In this document: piece by piece, positions 1 to 9,411 of the stretch
How the letters are laid out: each line of letters starts with the position of its first letter
How positions within the stretch are numbered: the stretch's first letter is position 1
Assembly: GCA_016711345.1 (NCBI GenBank)
Contig: JADJTD010000001.1
Location: forward strand, 2,294,001 to 2,358,000
Length of the DNA: 64,000 nucleotides
Direction: 5' to 3'
DNA from: Chloracidobacterium sp.
Lineage (GTDB): Bacteria; Acidobacteriota; Blastocatellia; Pyrinomonadales; Pyrinomonadaceae
Made by a program: the position numbers and the translations under genes
Notes under the pieces: generated by a model
Seen by the model: the letters and a program-made list of their open reading frames with translations, nothing else
The model's database searches: none
Told to the model about the DNA's origin: nothing

Positions 1-1505
1 GCGATAAGGGCTCTGTCGAACTTCAAAACGGAGTGACCCCGACGGCAACAAACACTGCAACTCCGACCGGAACAGCTACGGAGACAGCAACTCCGACTGC
101 AACGGCGACGGAAACATCTACTTCGACACCGACGGCGACGGAGACATCTACTCCGACTGCCACCGCGACGGAGACATTCACTCCAACGCCGACGGCAACC
201 GAAACGTCTACGCCGACTGCGACCGCAACGGCTACGGAAACTGCAACCAATACGGCCACTGCTACGCCTACAGCTCCAGCTGTTATCAACGGCACCATCA
301 CGTACGGTAATGCGAATGGCCTGCCTGCTCCGCCGAGGTTTATCTCGAACGTTCAGGTAAATGGTGCAGGATCGCCTCCGGTTTCGGCCATCACCGACGG
401 AGTTGGGCCGACAGCCGGACAGTATTCGCTTACCGGTTTTGGAGCGGGTTCCTATACAGTTACGCCTTCCAAGACCGGCGGCGTAAATAGTGCGATCAAC
501 TCGTTTGACGCGGGCCGCATTGCACAGCACGTGTCGGCACTCAACTTCCTGACCGGCAATGCTCTGGTTGCGGCAGATGTGAGCGGCAATGGCAACATCA
601 ATTCGTTCGATGCGGCTCAGATCGCTGCTTATGTGGTCGCCCTGCCGCCATACGGAAACGCCGGACAGTGGAGATTCTTCACAATTCCGAGCATTCCGTT
701 CCCAGTTGGTTCGACGCCTACCAGCAGAACCTATCCGTCCGTTTCCGGAACGACAAACGGTGAAGATTACACAGGTATTCTCGTTGGTGAAGTTTCCGGT
801 AACTGGGTAAATACAGGTGCAAGGCCGGCAAGCGGGCCAGAGCGTCAGACGGCTGCTGCTCTTCCGCGTCTCGTGGCACCGGCTGATGGTGAAGTGCTGA
901 TCCCGGTCTCGGTACAAGGAGCTTCGAACAAGGGCATCATCGCATATGAGTTCAACTTGCGTTACGATCCGAGCGTGATCCAGCCTCAGGCTGATCCGAT
1001 CAATGTGGCCGGAACCGTCAGTCGCGGACTTTCTGTCGTGGCAAATGCGGCTGAACCCGGATTGCTCAAAGTTGCGGTTTATGGAGCGATGCCGATCGAT
1101 GAGAACGGTTTGCTCTTGAATCTCCGCTTTACGGCAGTCGGAGCACCTGGAACGGTTTCACCGCTTACGTGGGAGAAACTCATATTCAACGAAGGCGATC
1201 CTCAGACGCTCGTAACCGACGGCCAGATCGAACTCTCGGCAGCGGCTCCAAACCAAGCTGAGATGACAGGCCGCGTGGTAAATTCAATGGGGCAGGGCGT
1301 CGCAAATGCCCGCGTCATATTGACTGACATCACGGGAGCAAGCCGCTCGATGGTTTCGGATGCATCCGGCGTTTATCGTTTCGGAGGGCTGCAAGTCGGC
1401 CAGACGTTTACGATCAGCGTTGATGCGAGACAGTCGAGATTTGCCCCGCTGACGGTTAGCGTTACGGGACAGTCAGTAAATGTGGATATGATCGCCGGAC
1501 AATAG
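1..1505 (+). CDS. Secreted dockerin/cohesin/carboxypeptidase-regulatory protein, 5' end outside window
   Basis: The frame is open to base 1 (it reads DKGSVELQNG before the Thr/Pro tract), so the GTG at 33 is not the true start. The visible order is a Thr/Pro/Ala linker of about 80 residues, a dockerin-like pair of 22-residue repeats (about 481-640; the second has the loop DVSGNGNINSFDAAQIAAYV), a cohesin-like beta sandwich (about 870-1250), and a C-terminal carboxypeptidase regulatory-like Ig fold (about 1258-1500). The DKGS junction before the linker matches the end of each beta-helix module in the protein at 32728-37815, so the missing N-terminus is probably also a CSLREA/beta-helix module. 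Role inferred: extracellular or surface protein taking part in cohesin-dockerin type contacts. The domain assignments are from pattern, not a profile search. Confidence 0.8.
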   Translation, partial: DKGSVELQNGVTPTATNTATPTGTATETATPTATATETSTSTPTATETSTPTATATETFTPTPTATETSTPTATATATETATNTATATPTAPAVINGTITYGNANGLPAPPRFISNVQVNGAGSPPVSAITDGVGPTAGQYSLTGFGAGSYTVTPSKTGGVNSAINSFDAGRIAQHVSALNFLTGNALVAADVSGNGNINSFDAAQIAAYVVALPPYGNAGQWRFFTIPSIPFPVGSTPTSRTYPSVSGTTNGEDYTGILVGEVSGNWVNTGARPASGPERQTAAALPRLVAPADGEVLIPVSVQGASNKGIIAYEFNLRYDPSVIQPQADPINVAGTVSRGLSVVANAAEPGLLKVAVYGAMPIDENGLLLNLRFTAVGAPGTVSPLTWEKLIFNEGDPQTLVTDGQIELSAAAPNQAEMTGRVVNSMGQGVANARVILTDITGASRSMVSDASGVYRFGGLQVGQTFTISVDARQSRFAPLTVSVTGQSVNVDMIAGQ

Positions 1506-1526
1506 AAGGTCGGCAATCTAAATAGC

Positions 1527-1558
1527 AAAGGGCGGGTATAATTACCCGCCCTTTTTTT
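1527..1558 (+). terminator. Rho-independent terminator
   Basis: The arms GGGCGGGTA (1530-1538) and TACCCGCCC (1543-1551) pair perfectly around a 4-base loop and are followed by seven T. It ends the cohesin/dockerin gene and lies just before the convergent dapF gene. Confidence 0.93.
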
Positions 1559-1583
1559 GTCTAGTGGATCGTCAATCAACCGA

Positions 1584-2438
1584 TCATAAAGACCAAGTTC
1601 CGCAAAACGCCAGATCTGCTCGGCCTGTGATCACCATCTCGTCGTCGTCACGCCAATTTACGAGCGTCATGCCGCCCTCGGAATGCACCGAAACGTTTCG
1701 TCCTGTCTTGTTCATCAATGCGGATAGAACAGCAGAGCCGCTCGCACATGTGCCTGAAGCAGCAGTCTCGCCCGCGGCCCGTTCCCAGATACGGATCTCG
1801 ATGTTTTCGCGGTCCATAACTCTAACAAACACAATATTTGCGCGGTCGGGAAATCTCTCATGCGTTTCCATTGCTTTGCCGAGCGTGCGCCAGTCAAAAT
1901 CGAAATCATCAACAAAGACACAGGCCACAGGATTACCAACATTCACGCCGGCAAACGTTATCTCTTCACCATTGACAGTCAGTTGTCCGTCCGTAACGTG
2001 ATCGAGCCGCGTGTCCGACATTACAGGGATTTCATCGCTCCCAAACTTCGGTTTGCCGATCTCGGCCTCGAACCAGAATTCACCGCTGCCTTTTCGTTCA
2101 ATCAAACGATAGTTTTTTACGCCGCTGCGCGTTTCGAGACGCAGGTTTTCAGCGGACCAGAGGCCTTTGTAGTAAAGGTAAGAGACCGCACAGCGTGTGC
2201 CGTTACCGGAAAAACCGGCAAAGCTGCCATCGGGATTAACGATCTCGCAAAAGTAATCGGCCATGCCGCCGTCAAGCTTCTCAAGGATCGAAATGCCGTC
2301 CGCACCTACGCCTGTGTGGCGATGACAGATGCTTTTTCCTAATTCAGGCAGTGAGGTCTTTGGATCGATATCGTACCGCATCGCAACGAGATAATCATTG
2401 CCAAAACCGTGAAATTTGCAGAAGTTGAAAGCGGTCAT
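1584..2438 (-). CDS. dapF: Diaminopimelate epimerase-like protein with both catalytic Cys replaced by Ser
   Basis: At 284 residues this has normal DapF length and fold signatures: GFGNDY near the N-terminus, a GNGTRC block at 78-83 and an ERAAGETAASGT block at 219-230. DapF interconverts LL- and meso-diaminopimelate for lysine and peptidoglycan synthesis with two cysteines acting as acid and base. Here the first (normally CGNG) is Ser77 (codon TCC) and the second (normally ACGTG) is Ser228 (codon TCA), so two different Ser codons are involved. It may be a variant epimerase, a related racemase, or an enzyme with lost activity; the family call is firm and the activity is open. The start ATG overlaps the stop of the upstream copper-lipoprotein gene by 4 bases, so the two are co-transcribed. 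Confidence 0.85.
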   Translation of the reverse strand: MTAFNFCKFHGFGNDYLVAMRYDIDPKTSLPELGKSICHRHTGVGADGISILEKLDGGMADYFCEIVNPDGSFAGFSGNGTRCAVSYLYYKGLWSAENLRLETRSGVKNYRLIERKGSGEFWFEAEIGKPKFGSDEIPVMSDTRLDHVTDGQLTVNGEEITFAGVNVGNPVACVFVDDFDFDWRTLGKAMETHERFPDRANIVFVRVMDRENIEIRIWERAAGETAASGTCASGSAVLSALMNKTGRNVSVHSEGGMTLVNWRDDDEMVITGRADLAFCGTWSL

Positions 2439-2815
2439 TTTATCTTTTTAATGCTGACAATAGTTTCTGCAGGGTGTTCATATTTTAGGACAAACTCGAC
2501 ATTGTCGCCGACCTTGAGGCCGGTCAGCAGCCACTTTTCATGAACATAAAACTCCATTATCATCGGCGGCATTACGCCTACGATCTCTTCGTGATCGAGT
2601 TCGACAGATTTAAGCTCATTGTTGATCTTTGTGACCTTTCCCTTACCCGGATAAAGGCCGTCTTTCGGCTGTGTCGAAGCAGGAATGGGGCTTTGCGAGT
2701 CCTGTACAACAGCGTTTTGCCCAAGATTGACGTTAGTCCTCTCGACCTCACGCGAAGCACACGATGACAAGTGTAAGACGGCGACGAAAGCCAGCAAAAA
2801 TAAGGGTGGTTTCAT
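2435..2815 (-). CDS. Lipoprotein with CusF-like copper-binding domain
   Basis: The 126-residue protein has a lipoprotein signal peptide with lipobox LSSC, giving a lipidated Cys near residue 19. Residues about 58-125 match the CusF/CusF_Ec beta barrel: GKVTKINNELKSVELDHEEI followed by a Met-containing segment GVMPPMIMEFYV and then LKVGDNVEF. In this family the His and Met residues bind Cu(I) or Ag(I). The same fold occurs in the cytochrome fusion at 56030-56644. The gene overlaps dapF by 4 bases (ATGA), an odd pairing of a periplasmic copper protein with a cell-wall enzyme. Function is inferred from the domain. Confidence 0.75.
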   Translation of the reverse strand: MKPPLFLLAFVAVLHLSSCASREVERTNVNLGQNAVVQDSQSPIPASTQPKDGLYPGKGKVTKINNELKSVELDHEEIVGVMPPMIMEFYVHEKWLLTGLKVGDNVEFVLKYEHPAETIVSIKKIK

Positions 2816-3121
2816 ATAATTTGCCTAAAAAAGTGTACAAAAGTCGTTAAAATGCCATCGGAAGAGTCCAAAAAGCCATCGGAGACCCCCCAAAAAGCCA
2901 TTTCAAAGGGTCAAAAAGCCACCGAAAATTACAGCACTGAGGCACCAGATGGTACAAGGCCGGCGGGCTTGGCGGGATGGTCGGAATGGTCGGTACACGT
3001 CAGGTTTTTTGCCCACGAAAGTCACCAAAAACACGAAAGACCTTCTGCCTCAACCTGCGTCACTCTCGCCAACCAGTTCAACCCGCTTCAATCGGGTCAC
3101 CTTCCTTAACACGGTAGCACT
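2816..3121. other. Intergenic stretch with short tandem repeats
   Basis: This region carries no supportable gene. A low-complexity open frame (2852-3109) lacks a ribosome site and resembles no family. It holds the 21-base repeats listed separately and a tract CCACGAAAGTCACCAAAAAC near 3012-3031, of the same type as other dispersed intergenic tracts in the window. Confidence 0.6.
2848..2932. repeat. Four imperfect 21-22 base tandem repeats
   Basis: The motif (C)AAAAAGCCATCGGA recurs starting at 2848, 2869, 2891 and 2912, that is, every 21-22 bases (two helical turns). The repeats diverge towards the right end. They lie upstream of the copper lipoprotein-dapF operon start, so a protein-binding array is possible, as is chance decay of a mobile repeat. 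Confidence 0.55.
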
Positions 3122-4519
3122 TCATCGCTTTATCGGAACAATCTTCATCGTCAGCTTCTCGCCGCCGCGAAGGACGACGATCTCGTATTCCTCACCCGCT
3201 TTCATATCAACGAGCGTGTCGGTGTAGTCCATCACATTTTTAATGTCGCGGTTCGCGAGTTTTACGACCTTGTCGCCCGCTTTGACGCCCGCCTTTGCCG
3301 CAGGTGAGCCGTCACGAACGCCGTCGATCAACATCCCATCAGTCGAATCGCCATAGTTCGGTATTGTTCCAAGCGAAATATTAAATCCAGTTCGCCCGCC
3401 CGTATTGCTCGATTTTGCGACAGTATAAGTTGGTCGCTGTGGATTCTGATCGACAGCTTTTGCTATCGACTGAACATAATTAACGATACTTAGAAGGCCG
3501 TCGTAGTTAATCTTCTCAGCGGTATCCGACGGCTTGTGATAGTCGTTGTGTGTACCAGTAAAAAAGAAAAGAACAGGTATCTTCTTTCCGTAAAACGATG
3601 AATGGTCGGAAGGGCCGAATCCATCTTCGTTAAGTTGAAGAGCAAAGTTCCAAGGACCTAATGCAAAACTATTCTCAGACTTAGAACCGTTCCGTCCTGT
3701 CCAAATACTGCTAACAGTTCCACCCAGACTGTTTTTTTCGTTTGTAAGGTCTTTCCACTCACTTGCCGTTCCGATACCGCCAATTGTCAGTTTGTTGTCG
3801 TTAAGGCGCCCAACCATATCGAGATTAATCATCGCGACGGTCTTATCGAGCGGAAAGACAGGGTTATTGACATAAAAATTCGAGCCGAACAACCCTTCTT
3901 CCTCGCCGCTGAAGGCGATGAAGATCAAGGTGCGTTTATTGGTAAAGGCACCCTTACTATCGTGCGGGTTTCTGCCTGCGAATTGGCGAGCGAGTTCAAT
4001 GATCGCGGCTGTTCCAGAAGCATTGTCGTCGGCGCCGTGATGAATTTGGGTCAAGTTTGTTGCGAGGCTGCCTGAGCCGCCGTAGCCGAGATGATCGTAA
4101 TGAGCTCCGATGACGATGGCTTCATTCTTCAATATCGGATCGGTGCCGGGCAAGATGCCGATGACGTTTGCTGTGTCACGGCGCTTTGCAGGCGAACTTG
4201 ATTCCGTGGCAGGTGAGCTGCCATGCGGATCGCGCACCGGTGTGTAAGAAAATGGCTGAAGATAGCTTGCTTTGCCGTTCGAGCCTAACGCTCCAGGTTT
4301 TAACTTTACCTTTGCGAATTGATCGGCAATGTATTTAGCGGCCAACGCCGCGCCCTTCTCACCGGTGCGTCTGCCTTCGAGTTTGTCCGAGGCGAGATAT
4401 TCGATGTGACGGCGAAGATTAGCCTCGACCGCACTGGGTTTTGTGACCTGTGCCCTCTGCGCCGAAACGCTGAACACAAACGAAAGTAATAAAAGATAGC
4501 TAAATAACTGCTTTTTCAT
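3122..4519 (-). CDS. Secreted M28-family aminopeptidase with C-terminal PDZ domain
   Basis: The 465 residues start with a signal peptide (1-20), followed by a peptidase-associated region and the M28 zinc peptidase core. Metal and catalytic residues are visible: GAHYDH (His140), HHGADDNASG (Asp164), SGEEEGL (catalytic Glu about 206), NLDMVG (Asp about 234) and a late His in THNDYHKPSDT. The last 90 residues form a PDZ domain (GMLIDGVRDGSPAAKAGVKA). It likely releases N-terminal amino acids from peptides in the periplasm or outside. It follows a small secreted protein with a 4-base ATGA overlap, so the two form an operon. Confidence 0.92.
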   Translation of the reverse strand: MKKQLFSYLLLLSFVFSVSAQRAQVTKPSAVEANLRRHIEYLASDKLEGRRTGEKGAALAAKYIADQFAKVKLKPGALGSNGKASYLQPFSYTPVRDPHGSSPATESSSPAKRRDTANVIGILPGTDPILKNEAIVIGAHYDHLGYGGSGSLATNLTQIHHGADDNASGTAAIIELARQFAGRNPHDSKGAFTNKRTLIFIAFSGEEEGLFGSNFYVNNPVFPLDKTVAMINLDMVGRLNDNKLTIGGIGTASEWKDLTNEKNSLGGTVSSIWTGRNGSKSENSFALGPWNFALQLNEDGFGPSDHSSFYGKKIPVLFFFTGTHNDYHKPSDTAEKINYDGLLSIVNYVQSIAKAVDQNPQRPTYTVAKSSNTGGRTGFNISLGTIPNYGDSTDGMLIDGVRDGSPAAKAGVKAGDKVVKLANRDIKNVMDYTDTLVDMKAGEEYEIVVLRGGEKLTMKIVPIKR

Positions 4520-5100
4520 AATTTGATCGAACTAATAAAGAGTTTTTTGATCTTTGAGCTGTCCGCAACGATCTCGCGAACCGTTGCCGCATCTTTTTTA
4601 TTGAGGCGGTTGCGAGCTTTGCCGTCTTCGATAATGCGGATAGTTTGTCCGGCGGAAAAGTAAACACGGCGTTCGGCGGGAGCATTTTCGTCATTCTCGG
4701 TTTTTTGAAAATAGAAAATGAGTGCGCCGCTGTTGGAGTACAGAAATTCTTCGGCGTATTTGCGGTTTGAGATCTTTTTATCGATAACGACTTTTACGAG
4801 TTGATCGGGATACAGATGCTTCTCGCTGTCTCCGCCTCGATAAAAGAACTTATAAGTCAGATCGTATTTGCCGACGGCACGCCATTGGCGGTTGCGTTTG
4901 TTGATGACAAGTTCGTTCATCACCAGTTCGCCAAACTCGCCGCGTTCATTGTCGATCTCACAGAGCCGCGCTTTTTCAGAGATGTCAGCGTAATATTTCT
5001 GGATCTTTTCAACCGTCTTATCAACAGTCTGCGTCGAAGCTCCATTCGCGAGCAGCAACAAGAAAAGAATGCAAAATATTTGCTTTTTCATCATTTCCAC
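4516..5100 (-). CDS. Secreted protein of unknown function
   Basis: The 194-residue protein has a clear signal peptide (MKKQIFCILFLLLLANGAST). The mature part is rich in Lys, Glu and Tyr with alternating beta strands and no recognised motif. It overlaps the downstream M28 peptidase gene by 4 bases, so the two are probably translated together; it may be a partner or inhibitor of that peptidase, but nothing in the sequence proves it. ATG codons at 5100 and 5091 are both possible starts. Confidence 0.75.
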   Translation of the reverse strand: MEMMKKQIFCILFLLLLANGASTQTVDKTVEKIQKYYADISEKARLCEIDNERGEFGELVMNELVINKRNRQWRAVGKYDLTYKFFYRGGDSEKHLYPDQLVKVVIDKKISNRKYAEEFLYSNSGALIFYFQKTENDENAPAERRVYFSAGQTIRIIEDGKARNRLNKKDAATVREIVADSSKIKKLFISSIKL

Positions 5101-5102
5101 TT

Positions 5103-5181
5103 CTGGTTTCTCTGCGATCTTAGCGTGCTCTGCGTTAAAAATTTGGATCTAAACGCAGAGAACGTCAAGTACGCTGAGAAC
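5103..5181. repeat. Dispersed CGCAGAG-type inverted tract
   Basis: CTCTGCGTT (5128-5136) and AACGCAGAG (5152-5160) form an inverted repeat inside a longer tract of TCTGCG/CGCAGAGAACG text. The same kind of text occurs near 9306-9400, 38509-38540 and 40749-40790. It fills the gap between two same-strand genes. Confidence 0.5.
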
Positions 5182-5182
5182 A

Positions 5183-6229
<1,047 letters not shown>

Positions 6230-6301
6230 AATATCGATTATATTATTACGGCATAAGAATTGTGCATCCGAAAAAAGTAATTTTGCGAAACACTACTGCA
6301 T

Positions 6302-7204
6302 ATGGCGTTTGAGACAAACAAGGATGTTCTCGATTGGTACGAGGGTCAGGAGCGTACTCTGACGCCTGAATACATCGCGTCAATCCCCTGGCACGAAGTA
6401 AAAGACCATCCTATCGATAAACGTTTCATTCCGGTGCTGCTCTATATGCGCGATGTCGAAACGCTGACCGATATGTATCATCGCGAGATGCAGCGAACGC
6501 CTACGGGCAAAGATCCGTACATCAGCAAATTTATGGAACGCTGGGGCATCGAAGAGGTCACGCATGGCGAAGTGCTGAATCGCTTTTTGAACGAGATCGG
6601 TGTTGAAACGGACGAAAAATGGCAGACACACGTTCGTCAAAATGTTCCGCCAATTTATAATTCGTACACATACCTTCTCACGACGCTCACCAATTTTATC
6701 GGCAGAAAATTTACGGCAACGCATATGACCTTTGGCGCGATACATGAGATGTCGACCGCTCAGGGCTATCGACGTTTGATGGACCTTGCCGATCATCCGG
6801 TGCTTACGCAGATACTGCACGCCATCATCCGCGAAGAGGCCGCGCATACAAAATTCTATTGGAGCGTCGCGCGTTTGGAACTGCGTAGGAACGAATTTGC
6901 ACAAAGATTGGCTCGATTTGTGATCGATCATTATTATGCTCCTGTCGGACAAGGCTCGTTAGCGAAAAAGCGAACGGAATATGCGATCGGCACGCTGTTT
7001 GGTGATCCGGCTGCGATGGACCGGCTAGATAAAACCGTCACCCAGCGCGTTCGCCAGCTGCCGGGCTTTGCTGATATTACAAAGATCAACGAAACCATCG
7101 GCGGCATGGCTCGAAGAGCGTCAGTAAAACTAAATGCCCTGCAAACGTCATTTTCTTTCCTTGTTAGCCTCACTTTTTTTGACCTCTGCATTCACGGCTT
7201 CTAA
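6302..7204 (+). CDS. Acyl-ACP desaturase-like diiron enzyme
   Basis: The 300 residues carry the two diiron motifs of the soluble acyl-ACP desaturase family: EEVTHG (Glu84/85, His88) and EEAAHT (Glu178/179, His182), with an intervening Glu at 149. The family inserts a cis double bond in acyl chains on acyl carrier protein, using ferredoxin and oxygen, in the cytoplasm. It is closer in size to the mycobacterial DesA type than to plant enzymes. It stands alone, with convergent neighbour 7258-8223 separated by a REP-like element. Ordinary DnaE-like composition. Confidence 0.85.
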   Translation: MAFETNKDVLDWYEGQERTLTPEYIASIPWHEVKDHPIDKRFIPVLLYMRDVETLTDMYHREMQRTPTGKDPYISKFMERWGIEEVTHGEVLNRFLNEIGVETDEKWQTHVRQNVPPIYNSYTYLLTTLTNFIGRKFTATHMTFGAIHEMSTAQGYRRLMDLADHPVLTQILHAIIREEAAHTKFYWSVARLELRRNEFAQRLARFVIDHYYAPVGQGSLAKKRTEYAIGTLFGDPAAMDRLDKTVTQRVRQLPGFADITKINETIGGMARRASVKLNALQTSFSFLVSLTFFDLCIHGF

Positions 7205-7210
7205 TCCACT

Positions 7211-7252
7211 AAAGTGTGTGTATCGCCCTTACTTACGTGCGGGCTTTTGCAT
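7211..7252 (+). repeat. REP-like element, copy 1
   Basis: Contains the core CGCCCTTACTTACGTGCGGG followed by CTTTTGCAT, preceded by GTGTGTGT. It lies between the ends of two convergent genes. The GCCC and GGGC ends can pair as a short hairpin followed by four T, so it may also act as a weak terminator. Other copies are at 16036-16115, 20381-20420 and 37857-37893. Confidence 0.8.
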
Positions 7253-7257
7253 GTACT

Positions 7258-8223
7258 TCAACTTCCTAACGGTCTGTAAAACTCAATGTCGCCACTTGAT
7301 TCAACATTTACCTTGCTTTCGGATTCTGCATAATCGAGATGAGCAATAGATTCTGATATCGCAAGGAACCGATGGACGTCGTGATCGAACGAATCAGGGA
7401 ACATACGTTTTGCAACATCAAAGGCGGTGATGCCGTCTGGCGAGACGAGCGAGATCACTTTCTTTTGCCTTTCGTCGATCGATCGAACATAGCGGTGAAA
7501 GATCTCTTCGAAATCTGTCACAGGCTCACCGTGGCCTCCGTAGGCGAGCGTCGGGCGAAACTCGCGTAGGCGCGCGAGACTTACCAGGTATTCGGCAAGC
7601 GAGCGAAAGCGTTTTGACGGATCGAGCGGATCGGGTGACAGTATTGGATTTGGTGTGATGCGTTTTAGCACGCAGTCGCCGCAGATCAGCGTTCGGTCGG
7701 CCTCGCGAACGAATGAACACGAACCCGGCGTATGTCCCGGCGTGTGCAGCACTCGCAGACTGCCGCCCGAAAATTCGAGTTCCATATCGTCGTGCAGCGG
7801 CTGGAAATCAGTGTCTTCGAGCGAATCGGTGAGCAAGCTGATGTCTTCGTAGAGCGCACGCATATCGTTGAAAATAGATTCCGGCACGCCTGAGCGGAGC
7901 AGCAACTGTTTATGCACGTCATGCGAAAGTCGGCCAAACAAATGGCCGGTTTCCCATTCGTGGACCAGCACTTCGGCGTTTTTTGATTCGTCGCGCACTT
8001 GTTTTGTGAGACCGCAGTGATCTTCGTGAGCGTGCGTCAGTACGATCCTTTGAATATCCGCAAACTGCACGCCGTTACTCGCGAGTTTCGCTCGCAAGGC
8101 ATCCGACGCTTCTTTCGTCTTTGGCCCGACGTCGATCAGCGTCAGCGGATCTTCCTTTATCAGATACACATTGACGTCACCGACATAGAACGGCGTAGGA
8201 ATACTAAGGGGAATGATCTTCAT
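7258..8223 (-). CDS. MBL-fold metallo-hydrolase with C-terminal winged-helix region
   Basis: The 321-residue cytoplasmic protein has the metallo-beta-lactamase zinc signature THAHEDH (His64, His66, Asp68, His69), a later HTPGHTPGS His, CGDCV Asp and GGHGEP His. Residues about 245-305 (SPDGITAFDVAKRMFP) look like the small winged-helix tail seen in LACTB2-like or BLACT_WH members. These usually hydrolyse thioesters, esters or RNA; the substrate cannot be told. It has no signal peptide. It is convergent with the desaturase and divergent from the sigma factor gene. Confidence 0.88.
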   Translation of the reverse strand: MKIIPLSIPTPFYVGDVNVYLIKEDPLTLIDVGPKTKEASDALRAKLASNGVQFADIQRIVLTHAHEDHCGLTKQVRDESKNAEVLVHEWETGHLFGRLSHDVHKQLLLRSGVPESIFNDMRALYEDISLLTDSLEDTDFQPLHDDMELEFSGGSLRVLHTPGHTPGSCSFVREADRTLICGDCVLKRITPNPILSPDPLDPSKRFRSLAEYLVSLARLREFRPTLAYGGHGEPVTDFEEIFHRYVRSIDERQKKVISLVSPDGITAFDVAKRMFPDSFDHDVHRFLAISESIAHLDYAESESKVNVESSGDIEFYRPLGS

Positions 8224-8324
8224 AAGATAATTAACATTAAACTACACAATAAGATTTGTTGCCATCCAACTTGTTTTGTTCGGGCTTTCATCCAATCGGT
8301 GCTAAAATCTTGCCAGCGCTATTG

Positions 8325-9275
8325 ATGAGCCACTTGCCTGAAAAATTCAATTCGACTATTGATGAGGCTGTTGTTCATTTGATCTCGCGTGCAGACAACG
8401 CTCGCTCGCTTGAGGCAAAAGACCTGCGGCCGCGTGTCGCGGCTGTGGTCGAGAAATACCTGCTTGCAGGCGGCAGCTCGCCGGAACATGCGGACATCGT
8501 AACGTTTGTCCAAGAGATACGCGCCGACGACCTGTGTCTGATCGTTGCGTGCGAACGCGGCGACGAGCGGGCGTGGGAAGACCTGGTCGCAAATTTTGAT
8601 TCCACCGTAAAATCTGCGGCGCGAAAAATTTCCTCGAACAACGAAGACGCTGAGGATCTTGCGAGTTCGATCTGGGCGGAGCTTTATGGTTTGCGGCAAG
8701 ACGCTCAGGGCAATAAGAAAAGCAAATTAGCATACTATTCGGGCCGAGGTTCGCTTGCCGGTTGGCTGCGGGCCGTTGTTTCGCAATTGGCGGTCGATCA
8801 GTTTCGGAAACAGTCGAAATTTGTCCAGATCGAAGAGGACCGCGAGTTCGAAAATCTTGCCAGCGAAGCGGCGCATGGCGATAACAACCACTTCGGATCG
8901 CACACCGAAAACCCCGAGGACCTTTTAACTGAAAAACAAACATCATCTGATGTTACCGACGCGCTGAGCGCCGCGATCGCCGAACTTGAAGCTGAGGACC
9001 GGCTTATCCTTAAGCTATACTATTTTGACGACCTTAAATTAAAGGATATCGCCGCGACATTTGGTTATCACGAGGCGACGGCCAGCCGAAAGTTAACTCG
9101 TGTCCAGACCGAAATACGAAAGAGCGTTGAACGACAGCTGCGTAACCATCACGGCTGGACCGACAGCGAAGTAAAACGGCACCTCAGCGACACAGCCGCG
9201 AGCCTCGGCATCAATCTTGAAACGATGTTCGCCGTATTGACGTTTGCAGTATTGTTGCAAGATTTCTGGGCGTGA
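8325..9275 (+). CDS. ECF-type RNA polymerase sigma factor
   Basis: The start ATG at 8325 (MSHLPEKF) is preferred over an upstream in-frame start at 8256 that adds 23 non-conserved residues. The 316-residue protein has a sigma-2 region (ACERGDERAWEDLVANF, then DAEDLASSIWAELY and GSLAGWLRAVVSQLAVDQFR) and a sigma-4 helix-turn-helix (EDRLILKLYYFDDLKLKDIA, then EATASRKL). An 80-residue N-terminal extension and a 40-residue C-terminal tail are longer than in plain ECF factors. The next gene codes for a likely anti-sigma factor, which is the usual regulatory pairing. Confidence 0.88.
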   Translation: MSHLPEKFNSTIDEAVVHLISRADNARSLEAKDLRPRVAAVVEKYLLAGGSSPEHADIVTFVQEIRADDLCLIVACERGDERAWEDLVANFDSTVKSAARKISSNNEDAEDLASSIWAELYGLRQDAQGNKKSKLAYYSGRGSLAGWLRAVVSQLAVDQFRKQSKFVQIEEDREFENLASEAAHGDNNHFGSHTENPEDLLTEKQTSSDVTDALSAAIAELEAEDRLILKLYYFDDLKLKDIAATFGYHEATASRKLTRVQTEIRKSVERQLRNHHGWTDSEVKRHLSDTAASLGINLETMFAVLTFAVLLQDFWA

Positions 9276-9305
9276 GCGTTCTGTAAATGGTTACGAGAGC
9301 CTTTT

Positions 9306-9400
9306 AACCACAAAGGCACAGAGAACACAAAGGATGAAAAGGCGAGAAGAAAAATGATCTGGTGTTTTTGATTTCTTGGTGAACTTTGTGTCTTTGTGGT
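9306..9400. repeat. Inverted CCACAAAGGCACAGAG-type element
   Basis: The left arm ACCACAAAGGCACAGAG (9307-9323) pairs with the right arm CTTTGTGTCTTTGTGGT (9384-9400) at 15 of 17 positions around about 60 bases. It fills the space between the sigma factor and its anti-sigma factor, so it could form a long hairpin in the shared transcript. Similar tracts are widespread between genes of many environmental bacteria. Confidence 0.7.
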
Positions 9401-9411
9401 GAATATTTTTG

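Noticed and set aside
2852..3109. Plus-strand 85-codon frame
   Set aside because: Low complexity, made of the 21-base repeats, no ribosome site.
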